This document shows, in pieces, positions 51,342 to 58,982 of a stretch of 64,000 nt of DNA. Source of the DNA: Rhizobium freirei PRF 81 (lineage in GTDB: Bacteria > Pseudomonadota > Alphaproteobacteria > Rhizobiales > Rhizobiaceae); the NCBI RefSeq assembly GCF_000359745.1, contig NZ_AQHN01000090.1, positions 1-64,000 on the forward strand, written 5' to 3'. How positions within the stretch are numbered: position 1 is the stretch's first letter; each line of letters begins with the position of its first letter. The notes below the pieces were generated by a model. It was not told the origin of the DNA. It saw only the letters and a list, made by a program, of their open reading frames with translations, and did not search any database. The position numbers and the translations under genes were made by a program.

Positions 51342-51845
51342 TCAGCTTTTGGTCTTGCGTTCATGCAGCTCGAGAAAGGCGCAGCCTCTCGCGGCTATTC
51401 CACCATCCGTGTCCGTCTGCCTAAGATCGGTCAGCACGTCGGCGATGCTCGTCTTGGCCAGTTCGGCCCGGTAAACGCGTTCGGCAGCCAGCATGGCGGC
51501 GTTGATGCCGCATGGCTTGGCGAAATAGCGCCCTTCCAGCGGGTTGGGGCCGCGCTGGCGGATTTCGGCGCATCTGAAGGCGGGCGCTGGCCCTTCCGCC
51601 GCCAACACGATATCGAGCAGGCTGATGTCCTCCGGCTTGCGCGCCAGCCGGTAGCCACCTTTCGGCCCCGGCACGGTATCGAGAATGCCGGCGCCCGAAA
51701 GCGCCTGCAGATGCTTCAGAAGATAGCTGACCGAGACGCCGTGAAATTCGGCAAGCGCTGCTGCCGAAAGCACTCCGCCATCCGACAGGCCCGCCAGCAT
51801 GCCAACGCAATGGATGGATTGTTCGACGCCGTCTCCGAGCTTCAT
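51342..51845 (-). CDS. Rrf2 family transcriptional regulator
   Basis: A 167-residue regulator with an N-terminal winged HTH (SAAALAEFHGVSVSYLLKHLQALSGAGILDTVPGPKGGYRLAR). The Cys residues C13, C92, C112 and C155 are present, but C92 and C112 are 20 apart and do not follow the compact three-Cys pattern of Fe-S sensors such as NsrR and IscR, so the signal is uncertain. An 11-bp inverted repeat directly upstream fits autoregulation. Confidence 0.9.
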   Translation of the reverse strand: MKLGDGVEQSIHCVGMLAGLSDGGVLSAAALAEFHGVSVSYLLKHLQALSGAGILDTVPGPKGGYRLARKPEDISLLDIVLAAEGPAPAFRCAEIRQRGPNPLEGRYFAKPCGINAAMLAAERVYRAELAKTSIADVLTDLRQTDTDGGIAARGCAFLELHERKTKS

Positions 51846-51859
51846 CTCACTGCCTTTCT

Positions 51860-51886
51860 AATCATGGATATTTTTTATCCGTGATT
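51860..51886 (-). promoter_or_regulatory. Rrf2 operator candidate
   Basis: AATCATGGATA and TATCCGTGATT form arms of 11 bp (one mismatch) around five T. The repeat begins 15 bp upstream of the Rrf2 start, in the promoter region. Likely the regulator's own binding site. Confidence 0.7.
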
Positions 51887-52229
51887 ACTTGAAGAGTCAA
51901 GAGGGGAGAAAGTAGTAGATTTAGAAGAAGTCCTCACAGGCGAGTGAGCTCCCTAGAAAGGGACTTGCTTGTCCCCCCGGGCTTGTCCATGAGGATGCTA
52001 CGGCAGAAGCTACCTCTATCAATTTCAAACATCTAATGCCGTGTACAATCGCTGTAGACCAGTGCTGCTTGAGCGCATCGCCAAGTCTATTTGTTTAGCC
52101 AGCGTAGTGGCCCGATCAAATTCGGGCGGCGTCCAAAGCGATTACAGTTGCGGACAGCTTGTGCATTAAATCAACCTTGCCTTGCAAAAAGAAAATAACA
52201 AGAGCATGTTTCTTTTATGAGAGGCAGAT
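51887..52229. other. Non-coding region upstream of the DUF5343/HEPN islet
   Basis: About 340 bp with lower GC than the surroundings and no gene. GCCCGA/TCGGGC (52109-52126) forms a small inverted repeat. This looks like acquired or degraded sequence at the left edge of the islet. Confidence 0.5.
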
Positions 52230-52940
52230 ATGGTAAAAAAACCCAATACAGTTGAAGTTAATACGGATGTAGAGAACGGCAACTCTGCACAGAGTACGGC
52301 AAGCGCCGTCCAGCGCAAGATTCCGGGTAATTTGCCTTACTTAACGGCAAGTGGAACTCTGAAAAAAGCGCTTGACGGCATCATACCCGCGTCGCGCCCA
52401 GACAAATTCAATGCTGATTTTCTGGAGCATGTGCTGAAACTTAGCGGGGGAGGCGCCAGAGCCACCATCCCAATACTCAAAAAAATGGGCTTTTTAACAA
52501 GTGAAGGTGTGCCAACTGAACTATATGCGAAATTCCGAACTGAGGGTGGCAAAAGCGCCGCAGCTACACAGGGCCTTCGTTCAGCATTTCCGGAAATATT
52601 CAAGCGCAGCGAATGGGCGCACACAGTTGATGATGCCAAGTTGCGCGACATAGTGGTGGAAATAACTGGTCTCAGCCCATCCGACCCTGTCGTGAAAGCG
52701 ATAATCGCGACGTTCAAGGCCATAAGGTCGTTTGTAGGTCCCGGTTCGGAAAGAGATGACGTAATATCCGGCAACGGCGCTGAGGAATTTGATGGTGTGA
52801 ACGCAGGAGTCAGTATGGTGTCGAATTCGAGCGGAGATATTCGCCTCGCATACAACATCAACATCGTGCTTCCTGAAACATCCGACCTAAAAGTGCTCAA
52901 TGCCATTTTTCGCAGCATAAGAGAGAACTTGATGCGATGA
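52230..52940 (+). CDS. DUF5343 domain protein
   Basis: A 236-residue protein that resembles the DUF5343 family (KIPGNLPYLTASGTLKKALDGI, then LEHVLKLSGGGARATIPILKKMGFLTSEGVPTELYAKFR, which looks like a winged HTH, about residues 64-104). The C-terminal half carries ITGLSPSDPVVKAIIATFKAI and a beta-rich end (RLAYNINIVLPETSDL). Codon use is less GC-biased than that of the neighbours. It overlaps the HEPN gene by 4 bp. GAGAGG precedes the ATG. It may be the regulator, antitoxin or partner of the HEPN protein; this is inference. Confidence 0.75.
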   Translation: MVKKPNTVEVNTDVENGNSAQSTASAVQRKIPGNLPYLTASGTLKKALDGIIPASRPDKFNADFLEHVLKLSGGGARATIPILKKMGFLTSEGVPTELYAKFRTEGGKSAAATQGLRSAFPEIFKRSEWAHTVDDAKLRDIVVEITGLSPSDPVVKAIIATFKAIRSFVGPGSERDDVISGNGAEEFDGVNAGVSMVSNSSGDIRLAYNINIVLPETSDLKVLNAIFRSIRENLMR

Positions 52941-53524
52941 ATGTTGAGGAGCAGGTCGAGTTATTTGTATTAAAATGCGCGTCACTGAAAATTGCTGTGG
53001 ATGAAGTTGGTATTCGCACAGAAGAAAATAATATAGGTGTCGTACTTGATCGGACGTCTATTAACTCAGCTCTCGAGCAATTCTCTCAAGAAGTCCGAAT
53101 GAACGCCAATAAAATGGCGGAATACTATAAATTATTCTACATGCTTGAGAACGATATACGAAAATTGATCGACGATACGCTGATAGAGGCCCACGGTGTA
53201 GATTGGTGGGATACGCAGTCACCGAATAGCGCCAAGGAAGAATGTAAAGCTAACCAGCAGCGGGAAAGAGATGCTGGCTTCACAAGCCGCTCAGATAACG
53301 AGCTTGACTATATCTCCTTTGGCCAGCTTGGAGACATTATTCGCAATAATTGGGATCTGTTCGGAGGAATTCTCAGCAATCAGAAAGCGCTTGGTCGCGT
53401 CATGTATTCCCTCAACAATTTACGTGGCCCTATCGCTCATTGCGGTCTTCTGGCTGAGGATGAGGTTGATCGACTAAAGCTGACTGTGAAAGATTGGTTC
53501 CGCTTACTTGAAGGGCCGAAGTAA
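52937..53524 (+). CDS. Swt1-type HEPN domain protein (putative ribonuclease toxin)
   Basis: A 195-residue all-helical protein resembling the HEPN domain found in Swt1-family proteins. FYMLENDIRKLIDDTL (about residues 68-83) is a core helix, and YISFGQLGDIIRNNWDLF precedes the hallmark LNNLRGPIAHCG with R163-x4-H168, the RNase active-site pattern of HEPN nucleases. The ATG overlaps the upstream stop (ATGA), so translation is coupled. HEPN proteins act in toxin-antitoxin, abortive infection and RNA-degrading defence systems. Low GC and lack of known partner genes suggest acquisition. Confidence 0.8.
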   Translation: MNVEEQVELFVLKCASLKIAVDEVGIRTEENNIGVVLDRTSINSALEQFSQEVRMNANKMAEYYKLFYMLENDIRKLIDDTLIEAHGVDWWDTQSPNSAKEECKANQQRERDAGFTSRSDNELDYISFGQLGDIIRNNWDLFGGILSNQKALGRVMYSLNNLRGPIAHCGLLAEDEVDRLKLTVKDWFRLLEGPK

Positions 53525-53599
53525 AAAGCCATAGCCTCTGCTTAGACGTAAATTGTAGAAGCAGGATTGTCTCGAGCGGCGGGATTGAGACCAATCCGA

Positions 53600-56167
53600 A
53601 TGGGTCGATCAAAATCTCCGATTTCTCATCCGCCATATATTCATTACATTTGCACGGTGGACCAGATCGACCCGGAGCACTCTCTTGCACTGCCTCTCCC
53701 CTTCACCCGCTGGTTTGCGGAAAAGGGCTGGCAGCCGCGCGCCCATCAGCTCGAACTGCTTGCTCGCGCCGAGGCCGGCGAAAGCACGCTGCTGATTGCA
53801 CCCACCGGCGCCGGCAAGACGCTTGCAGGCTTCCTGCCGTCGCTCACCGATCTCACCCGGCGCGGCAAGATCCCGCCCGGTTCGGCCTTCACCGGCATCC
53901 ACACGCTCTACATCTCGCCGCTGAAGGCGCTCGCCGTCGATATCGAGCGCAACCTGATGAAGCCCGTTTCCGAAATGGGCCTGCCCGTATCAGTCGAGAA
54001 CCGCACCGGTGATACGCCGAGCGGTAAGCGCCAGCGGCAGAAGCTCAATCCGCCCGATATCCTGCTGACGACGCCGGAGCAGGTGGCGCTGCTGCTCGCC
54101 AATCGCGAAGCCGAGCGCTTCTTCAAGGATCTGAAATACATCGTCTTCGACGAGCTGCATTCGCTCGTCACCTCCAAGCGCGGCCATATGCTGTCGCTCG
54201 GTCTTGCCCGCATCCGCAAGCTGGCGCCCCGCGTTCAGACTATCGGCTTGTCAGCGACCGTCGCCGACCCGATGGATCTGCAGAAATGGCTGGCGGCGCA
54301 GAAGCAGGGGGCGAAACGCCATGCCGGCCTCGTCATCGTCGAGGGCGGCGCCAAGCCCGATATCTCGATCCTGTCGACGGAAGAGCGCATCCCCTGGTCC
54401 GGCCATTCCGCCAAATATGCGATCCCGGATATCTATCGCGAGCTGAAAGCGCACCGCACGACGTTGCTCTTCGTCAACACGCGCTCGCAGGCCGAAATGC
54501 TGTTTCAGGAGCTGTGGTCGGCCAATGACGATAACTTGCCGATCGCCCTGCACCACGGCTCGCTCGATGTCGGCCAGCGCCGCAAGGTGGAAGCGGCCAT
54601 GGCGGAAAACCGGTTGCGCGCCGTCGTCGCCACCTCGACGCTCGATCTCGGCATCGACTGGGGCGATGTCGATCTCGTCATCCATGTCGGCGCGCCGAAG
54701 GGCGCAAGCCGGCTTGCCCAGCGCATCGGCCGCGCCAATCACCGCATGGACGAACCGTCGAAGGCGATCCTCGTGCCGGCCAATCGCTTCGAGGTCATGG
54801 AATGCCAGGCAGCACTCGATGCCAATTATATCGGCGCACAGGATACGCCGCCGATCGGCGCCGGCGCGCTCGACGTTCTCGCCCAGCACATTCTCGGCAT
54901 GGCTTGCGCCGAGCCCTTCGACATGCTCGAACTCTATGACGAGGTGCAGAGCGCCGCTCCCTATGCCGAGCTTCCGTGGGAGACCTTCGAACGTATCGTC
55001 GATTTCGTCGCCACCGGCGGCTATGCGCTCAGGACCTACGAGCGCTATGCCCGCATCCGCAAGACGGCGGAGGGGCGCTGGCGCGTCTCCAATCCGCAGG
55101 TCGCCCAGCAATATCGCCTGAACCTCGGCACCATCGTCGAAGAGGCGATGCTGAATATCCGCCTCGTGAAGCGCAATGCGCTCGGCTCGCTCGGAAGGGG
55201 CGGGGCGCCGCTCGGCAAGGTCGAGGAGTATTTCGTCGAGCAGCTTGCGCCCGGCGATACCTTTCTCTTTTCCGGCAAGGTGCTGCGCTTCGAAGGCATC
55301 CGCGAGAGCGAGTGCCTGGCCTCGCAGGCATTCTCGTTGGACCCGAAAATCCCTTCCTATGCCGGCGGCAAGTTTCCGCTCTCCACCTATCTCGCCGATC
55401 AGGTGCGGGCGATGATTGCCGATCCCGACCGTCGCCATCGCCTGCCGGATCAGGTGCGCGACTGGTTGGAGATCCAGAAGGAAAAGTCGTTGTTGCCGAA
55501 GCGCGACGAGTTTCTCATCGAGACTTTTCCGCGCGGCAGCCGCGCCTACATGGTCGCCTATCCTTTCGAGGGGAGGCTGGCGCACCAGACGCTCGGCATG
55601 CTGCTCACTAGAAGACTGGAGCGCGCCGGCGCCAAGCCCATGGGCTTCGTCGCGACCGATTATTCGCTCGGCATCTGGGGCCTGGAAGATATGGGGCTGA
55701 TGATTGCCAACCGTCGCCTCAGCCTTTCCGACCTCTTCGACGAGGACATGCTCGGCGACGATCTCGAGGCATGGCTCGACGAATCCTTCCTGCTGAAGCG
55801 CACCTTCCGCAATTGCGCCGTCATTGCAGGTTTGATCGAGCGTCGCCATCCGGGCAAGGAAAAAACCGGCCGGCAGGTGACGGTCTCGGCCGATCTGATC
55901 TATGACGTGCTGCGCAGCCACGAGCCGGATCACATCCTGCTGCAGGCGACAAGGCAGGATGCGGCGACCGGGCTTTTGGATATTGGCCGACTTGCGGATA
56001 TGCTGAAGCGAATCAAGGGCCATATCACCCATCGCGCGCTGGATCATATTTCCCCGCTTGCCGTGCCGGTGATGCTGGAAATCGGCAAGGTGCCGGTGCC
56101 GGGTGAGGCTCACGATGTCCTGCTTGCGGAAGCGGCCGACGACTTGATCCGCGAAGCGATGGAATAG
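53600..56167 (+). CDS. Ligase-associated DNA damage response DEXH helicase (Lhr type)
   Basis: An SF2 helicase of about 855 residues. Walker A APTGAGKT (about residues 70-77), DEXH box FDELHSLV, SAT motif LSATVADP, motif V/VI VATSTLDLGIDWGDVDLVIHVG and AQRIGRANHR, then Lhr-type winged-helix and C-terminal domains are all present. With PdeM it belongs to the four-gene set of ligase, exonuclease, helicase and PdeM for DNA repair. The start is uncertain: ATG 53600, or GTG 53657, which fits relatives better in length. Confidence 0.9.
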   Translation: MGRSKSPISHPPYIHYICTVDQIDPEHSLALPLPFTRWFAEKGWQPRAHQLELLARAEAGESTLLIAPTGAGKTLAGFLPSLTDLTRRGKIPPGSAFTGIHTLYISPLKALAVDIERNLMKPVSEMGLPVSVENRTGDTPSGKRQRQKLNPPDILLTTPEQVALLLANREAERFFKDLKYIVFDELHSLVTSKRGHMLSLGLARIRKLAPRVQTIGLSATVADPMDLQKWLAAQKQGAKRHAGLVIVEGGAKPDISILSTEERIPWSGHSAKYAIPDIYRELKAHRTTLLFVNTRSQAEMLFQELWSANDDNLPIALHHGSLDVGQRRKVEAAMAENRLRAVVATSTLDLGIDWGDVDLVIHVGAPKGASRLAQRIGRANHRMDEPSKAILVPANRFEVMECQAALDANYIGAQDTPPIGAGALDVLAQHILGMACAEPFDMLELYDEVQSAAPYAELPWETFERIVDFVATGGYALRTYERYARIRKTAEGRWRVSNPQVAQQYRLNLGTIVEEAMLNIRLVKRNALGSLGRGGAPLGKVEEYFVEQLAPGDTFLFSGKVLRFEGIRESECLASQAFSLDPKIPSYAGGKFPLSTYLADQVRAMIADPDRRHRLPDQVRDWLEIQKEKSLLPKRDEFLIETFPRGSRAYMVAYPFEGRLAHQTLGMLLTRRLERAGAKPMGFVATDYSLGIWGLEDMGLMIANRRLSLSDLFDEDMLGDDLEAWLDESFLLKRTFRNCAVIAGLIERRHPGKEKTGRQVTVSADLIYDVLRSHEPDHILLQATRQDAATGLLDIGRLADMLKRIKGHITHRALDHISPLAVPVMLEIGKVPVPGEAHDVLLAEAADDLIREAME

Positions 56168-56208
56168 GGATGCTGTGAAGCAAACGACGAAGGTAGATTG
56201 TTAAGGTG

Positions 56209-56946
56209 ATGAACCGCCTGGCGCTAGCGCGAGATATGAATGGTCAAGGGAACGGCGCGACGTCAGCGCCGGGCGTCGAGACCGTCGTTCATGGCGTCGC
56301 CGCGGTCTGCGACCCGCTCGGCGCGCTCTATCTGCCGGACGCTGGCATTCTCGTCGTCTCCGACCTGCACCTGGAAAAGGGGGCGGCCTTCGCTCGCCGC
56401 GGCATGCTGCTGCCGCCCTACGATACGCTGGCGACGCTGACCGTTCTTTCCGCCGTCATCGCCCGCTACGATCCGAAACTTGTGGTGTCGCTCGGCGACA
56501 ATTTTCATGATCGCGTCGGTTCGCAGCATCTGCCGGACGAGTTTCGCAGCCTGATCGTCAATATGGCCCGTGGCCGCGAATGGATCTGGATCAACGGCAA
56601 TCATGATCCGGATGGCACCGTCGACCTGCCCGGCCATTCCGTCGACAAGATGCATTATGGCGGGCTAACCTTCCGCCACGAACCGAAGGCAGGCCGGCAG
56701 GCCGGCGAAATCGCCGGCCATCTGCATCCCTCCGCTACCGTTCGGCGTCGTGACAAATCGGTGCGCCGCCCGTGCTTTGCAACGGATGGCGCCCGCCTGC
56801 TAATGCCGGCCTTCGGCGTGATGACCGGCGGCCTCGATCTTCGCCACAAGGCCATGGCGGGCCTCTTCGAGCGGGAAAGCCTGATCGCCCACCTGCTCGG
56901 CCGCGACCGCATCTATTCCGTACGCTTCGGCAATCTCTCGGCTTAG
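56209..56946 (+). CDS. pdeM: Ligase-associated DNA damage response endonuclease PdeM
   Basis: A 245-residue metallophosphoesterase with the metal-binding motifs VVSDLHLEKG (D-x-H), VVSLGDNFHD (G-D), WINGNHDP (G-N-H-D) and GEIAGHLHP (G-H-x-H), all typical of the calcineurin-like fold. It follows the Lhr-type helicase gene with a 41-bp gap, the expected pair. ATG 56209 is preferred to GTG 56206. The stop TAG lies at the start of a RIME-like repeat. Confidence 0.92.
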   Translation: MNRLALARDMNGQGNGATSAPGVETVVHGVAAVCDPLGALYLPDAGILVVSDLHLEKGAAFARRGMLLPPYDTLATLTVLSAVIARYDPKLVVSLGDNFHDRVGSQHLPDEFRSLIVNMARGREWIWINGNHDPDGTVDLPGHSVDKMHYGGLTFRHEPKAGRQAGEIAGHLHPSATVRRRDKSVRRPCFATDGARLLMPAFGVMTGGLDLRHKAMAGLFERESLIAHLLGRDRIYSVRFGNLSA

Positions 56947-57003
56947 AGCAATTCCAGGAAAAGTGCGCAGCGGTTTTCCGTCCGGAATGCGGAAACTTTC
57001 TAA
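56944..57003. repeat. RIME-like repeat, copy D (single module)
   Basis: TAGAGCAATTCCAGGAAAAG-TGCGCAGCGGTTTTCCGTCCGGAATGCGG, ending CTTTCTAAG. Its left end is the stop codon of pdeM, and its right end contains the stop codon of the convergent reductase gene. Only the first palindromic module is present. Confidence 0.75.
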
Positions 57004-57560
57004 GCCGCGTTCGCGGGCTCGTAGCGCAGGACTACCGCACCGGTCTTCAGAGCTTTGGATTCGAGCAGCTTCATCGGCCGCTGTTCCGTCGCCGGCTTGA
57101 AAAGCGGATTGCCGCCGCCGAGCACGACAGGAACGAGGCAGATGCGGATCTCATCCACCAGACCTACCTTGAGCAGGATATCCGCCACCTCAGCACTGCC
57201 GAAGACGAACATGGTCTTGCCGGGTTCTTCCTTCAGCTTCTTCACTTCAGCGACAATGTCGCCGACGACGCGGGTATTGTTCCAACCCGCCTTGTCGAGC
57301 GTCCGCGACGCGGCGATCTTGGCGATTCCGTTCATATAGGCGGCGATGTCGGGCGTTTCCGTCGCGGTCGGCCAGTAGGCGGCCATGCCTTCATAGGTCT
57401 TGCGGCCAAAGATCAGCAGATCGCCTTCCTTGCCGAGCTCGGTGGAATAGCTCTCCAGTTCGTCGCCCCAGGCGAGCATGTGAAATCCGAGGTCCCAGGG
57501 CTTGGTTCCCTCGAAATAGCCGTCAAGCGTCATGAGATTCCAGACAACAAGCTTTCTCAT
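57000..57560 (-). CDS. Dihydrofolate reductase family protein (RibD C-terminal type)
   Basis: A 186-residue protein of the RibD-C/DHFR-like fold: MRKLVVWNLMTLDGYFEGTKPWDLGFH, LIFGRKTYEGMAAYWP, MFVFGSAEVADILLKVGLVDEIRICLVPVVLGGG. It binds NADPH in related proteins, and the substrate is unknown. The start at 57560 has GGAGG at 5-bp spacing. It diverges from an HxlR regulator, which probably represses it. The stop codon lies in a RIME-like repeat. Confidence 0.88.
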   Translation of the reverse strand: MRKLVVWNLMTLDGYFEGTKPWDLGFHMLAWGDELESYSTELGKEGDLLIFGRKTYEGMAAYWPTATETPDIAAYMNGIAKIAASRTLDKAGWNNTRVVGDIVAEVKKLKEEPGKTMFVFGSAEVADILLKVGLVDEIRICLVPVVLGGGNPLFKPATEQRPMKLLESKALKTGAVVLRYEPANAA

Positions 57561-57580
57561 CATTTCCTCCGTGGCAAACT

Positions 57581-57596
57581 GTTTCATAAGTGAAAC
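57581..57596. promoter_or_regulatory. Operator candidate between reductase and HxlR genes
   Basis: Inverted repeat GTTTCA-TAAG-TGAAAC, placed upstream of both divergent genes. A likely HxlR-type binding site. Confidence 0.6.
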
Positions 57597-57668
57597 TGGT
57601 TACTAAAAGCAATCGGTTGATCGCTGGCTGCACTGATGGCAAAATGCAAGCAGTTTTTGGAGATCATT

Positions 57669-58172
57669 ATGGACGCATCGCATCGTTCCGGCTGCCCGAT
57701 CAATCTGACGCTGGAAATTCTCGGGGATCGCTGGAGCCTGATCGTCATCAGGGACATTATGTTCGGCAATCGTCGGCACTTTCGTGAGCTGCTGCAGAAT
57801 TCCGAGGAAGGGATCGCGTCCAATATCCTTGCTGACCGCCTGAAGCGGCTGGTCGAGCGCGGTCTGCTGACTCGCGCGGACGATCCCACTCACAAGCAGA
57901 AGGCGGTTTACAGCCTGACCGAAATGGCGATCGACCTTGTGCCGCTCTTCGCCCAAATGGGCGCCTGGGGCCGCAAGCATCTGGCGGTATCGGAAGAATT
58001 GTCGATCCGGGCCGAACTGCTGGAGAACGGCGGTGCGAAACTCTGGGAAGATTTCATGGAAGAGCTGCGCGCCAAGCATCTCGGCAAGGTGCTGCCGCCG
58101 GGCACGCCCTCCGTGCTCGGCCGATTGACCGAAGCCTATCTCGAAGTCGTCGATCGCCGCAAGGAAAGCTGA
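57669..58172 (+). CDS. HxlR family transcriptional regulator
   Basis: A 167-residue protein with the HxlR winged HTH: SGCPINLTLEILGDRWSLIVIRDIMFGNRRHFRELLQNSEEGIASNILADRLKRLVERGLL. The N-terminal Cys (C9) is conserved in redox-sensing HxlR proteins such as HypR. The start at 57669 has GGAG at proper distance; an upstream ATG at 57636 lacks a site. It diverges from the reductase gene. Confidence 0.9.
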   Translation: MDASHRSGCPINLTLEILGDRWSLIVIRDIMFGNRRHFRELLQNSEEGIASNILADRLKRLVERGLLTRADDPTHKQKAVYSLTEMAIDLVPLFAQMGAWGRKHLAVSEELSIRAELLENGGAKLWEDFMEELRAKHLGKVLPPGTPSVLGRLTEAYLEVVDRRKES

Positions 58173-58982
58173 TCAGTTTTTCCGGAACATGAAGCTGGCG
58201 CCCCAACCCGTGACCAAGGCCAGCAATACGGAAAACACGCCATAGGCGATCGGCTGCTGATGTGCCGCATCCGTGATCATCTGCTCGATGCCGGTCTTGA
58301 TGACGCGCAGCGGCAATGCCTTTTCGCCGATGAACTTGCCGCTCTTGAAGAGATAGGCGCGAACGGTGTGTACGCCGTTCGGCACGTCGGCCGGGATCCT
58401 GAGCGTCGCCTTGAAGAGCGAGGAGCTGACGAAGCGCACGCCGGCCGGATCGCTCTCGTAAAGCCCGCCTGACGCCTGCAGCCGCCGGAAGGCCTGCCGG
58501 AATTCCGGAACATCGCCGACATTGCCGACGAAGCCGACCGGGGTGAGGGGAATATGGTCGACGCCAATGCCGCGGTCGCTGAGTTCCAGCGGCGCGGTAA
58601 TGTTGTCGACGGCGCGTGTGCTCGATAGCGAATAGGCTTGCGGCACATGCTCGAACGTCATCGAGCGGGTATTGACCCAGATGCCGAAGACACGCTCCTT
58701 CCTGCGTACCGTCGCATTCTCGCGCGGTCCCTCCAGCACGACGACGATGTCATACTGGCCGATCGCCAGAAGCAGCTGGTCGGTGTTGGAAAGAGCGCCG
58801 AAAATCGTCAGATCGGCGCCGGTGAAGTCGGAGGTGATGGCGATCTCGCTGGTCGAGGTGCCGATTTCCATCGTCTCGCGTGCCGTCGTCGAGGTTGTCG
58901 GCTGATCGAGCAGCACCTGCGCTTGTGCGGCGAGCGGTGCAAGCAGGACTGTCGCGGCGAAGAGCAGTCCGAGACTTCTCAT
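58173..58982 (-). CDS. TIGR02186 family membrane-anchored protein
   Basis: A 269-residue protein with a signal-like N-terminus (MRSLGLLFAATVLLAPLAAQA), a periplasmic beta-rich region (about residues 25-235; TSTSEIAITSDFTGADLTIFGAL and VVVLEGPRENATVRRKERVFGIWVNTRSM) and a C-terminal transmembrane helix (YGVFSVLLALVTGWGASFMFRKN). This family is found beside TauE/SafE genes in alphaproteobacteria. It overlaps the transporter gene by 4 bp. Function unknown. Confidence 0.85.
   Translation of the reverse strand: MRSLGLLFAATVLLAPLAAQAQVLLDQPTTSTTARETMEIGTSTSEIAITSDFTGADLTIFGALSNTDQLLLAIGQYDIVVVLEGPRENATVRRKERVFGIWVNTRSMTFEHVPQAYSLSSTRAVDNITAPLELSDRGIGVDHIPLTPVGFVGNVGDVPEFRQAFRRLQASGGLYESDPAGVRFVSSSLFKATLRIPADVPNGVHTVRAYLFKSGKFIGEKALPLRVIKTGIEQMITDAAHQQPIAYGVFSVLLALVTGWGASFMFRKN

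Noticed and set aside
54251..56113. 620-residue minus-strand frame over the Lhr-type helicase
   Set aside because: Shadow frame; the helicase motifs are all on the plus strand.
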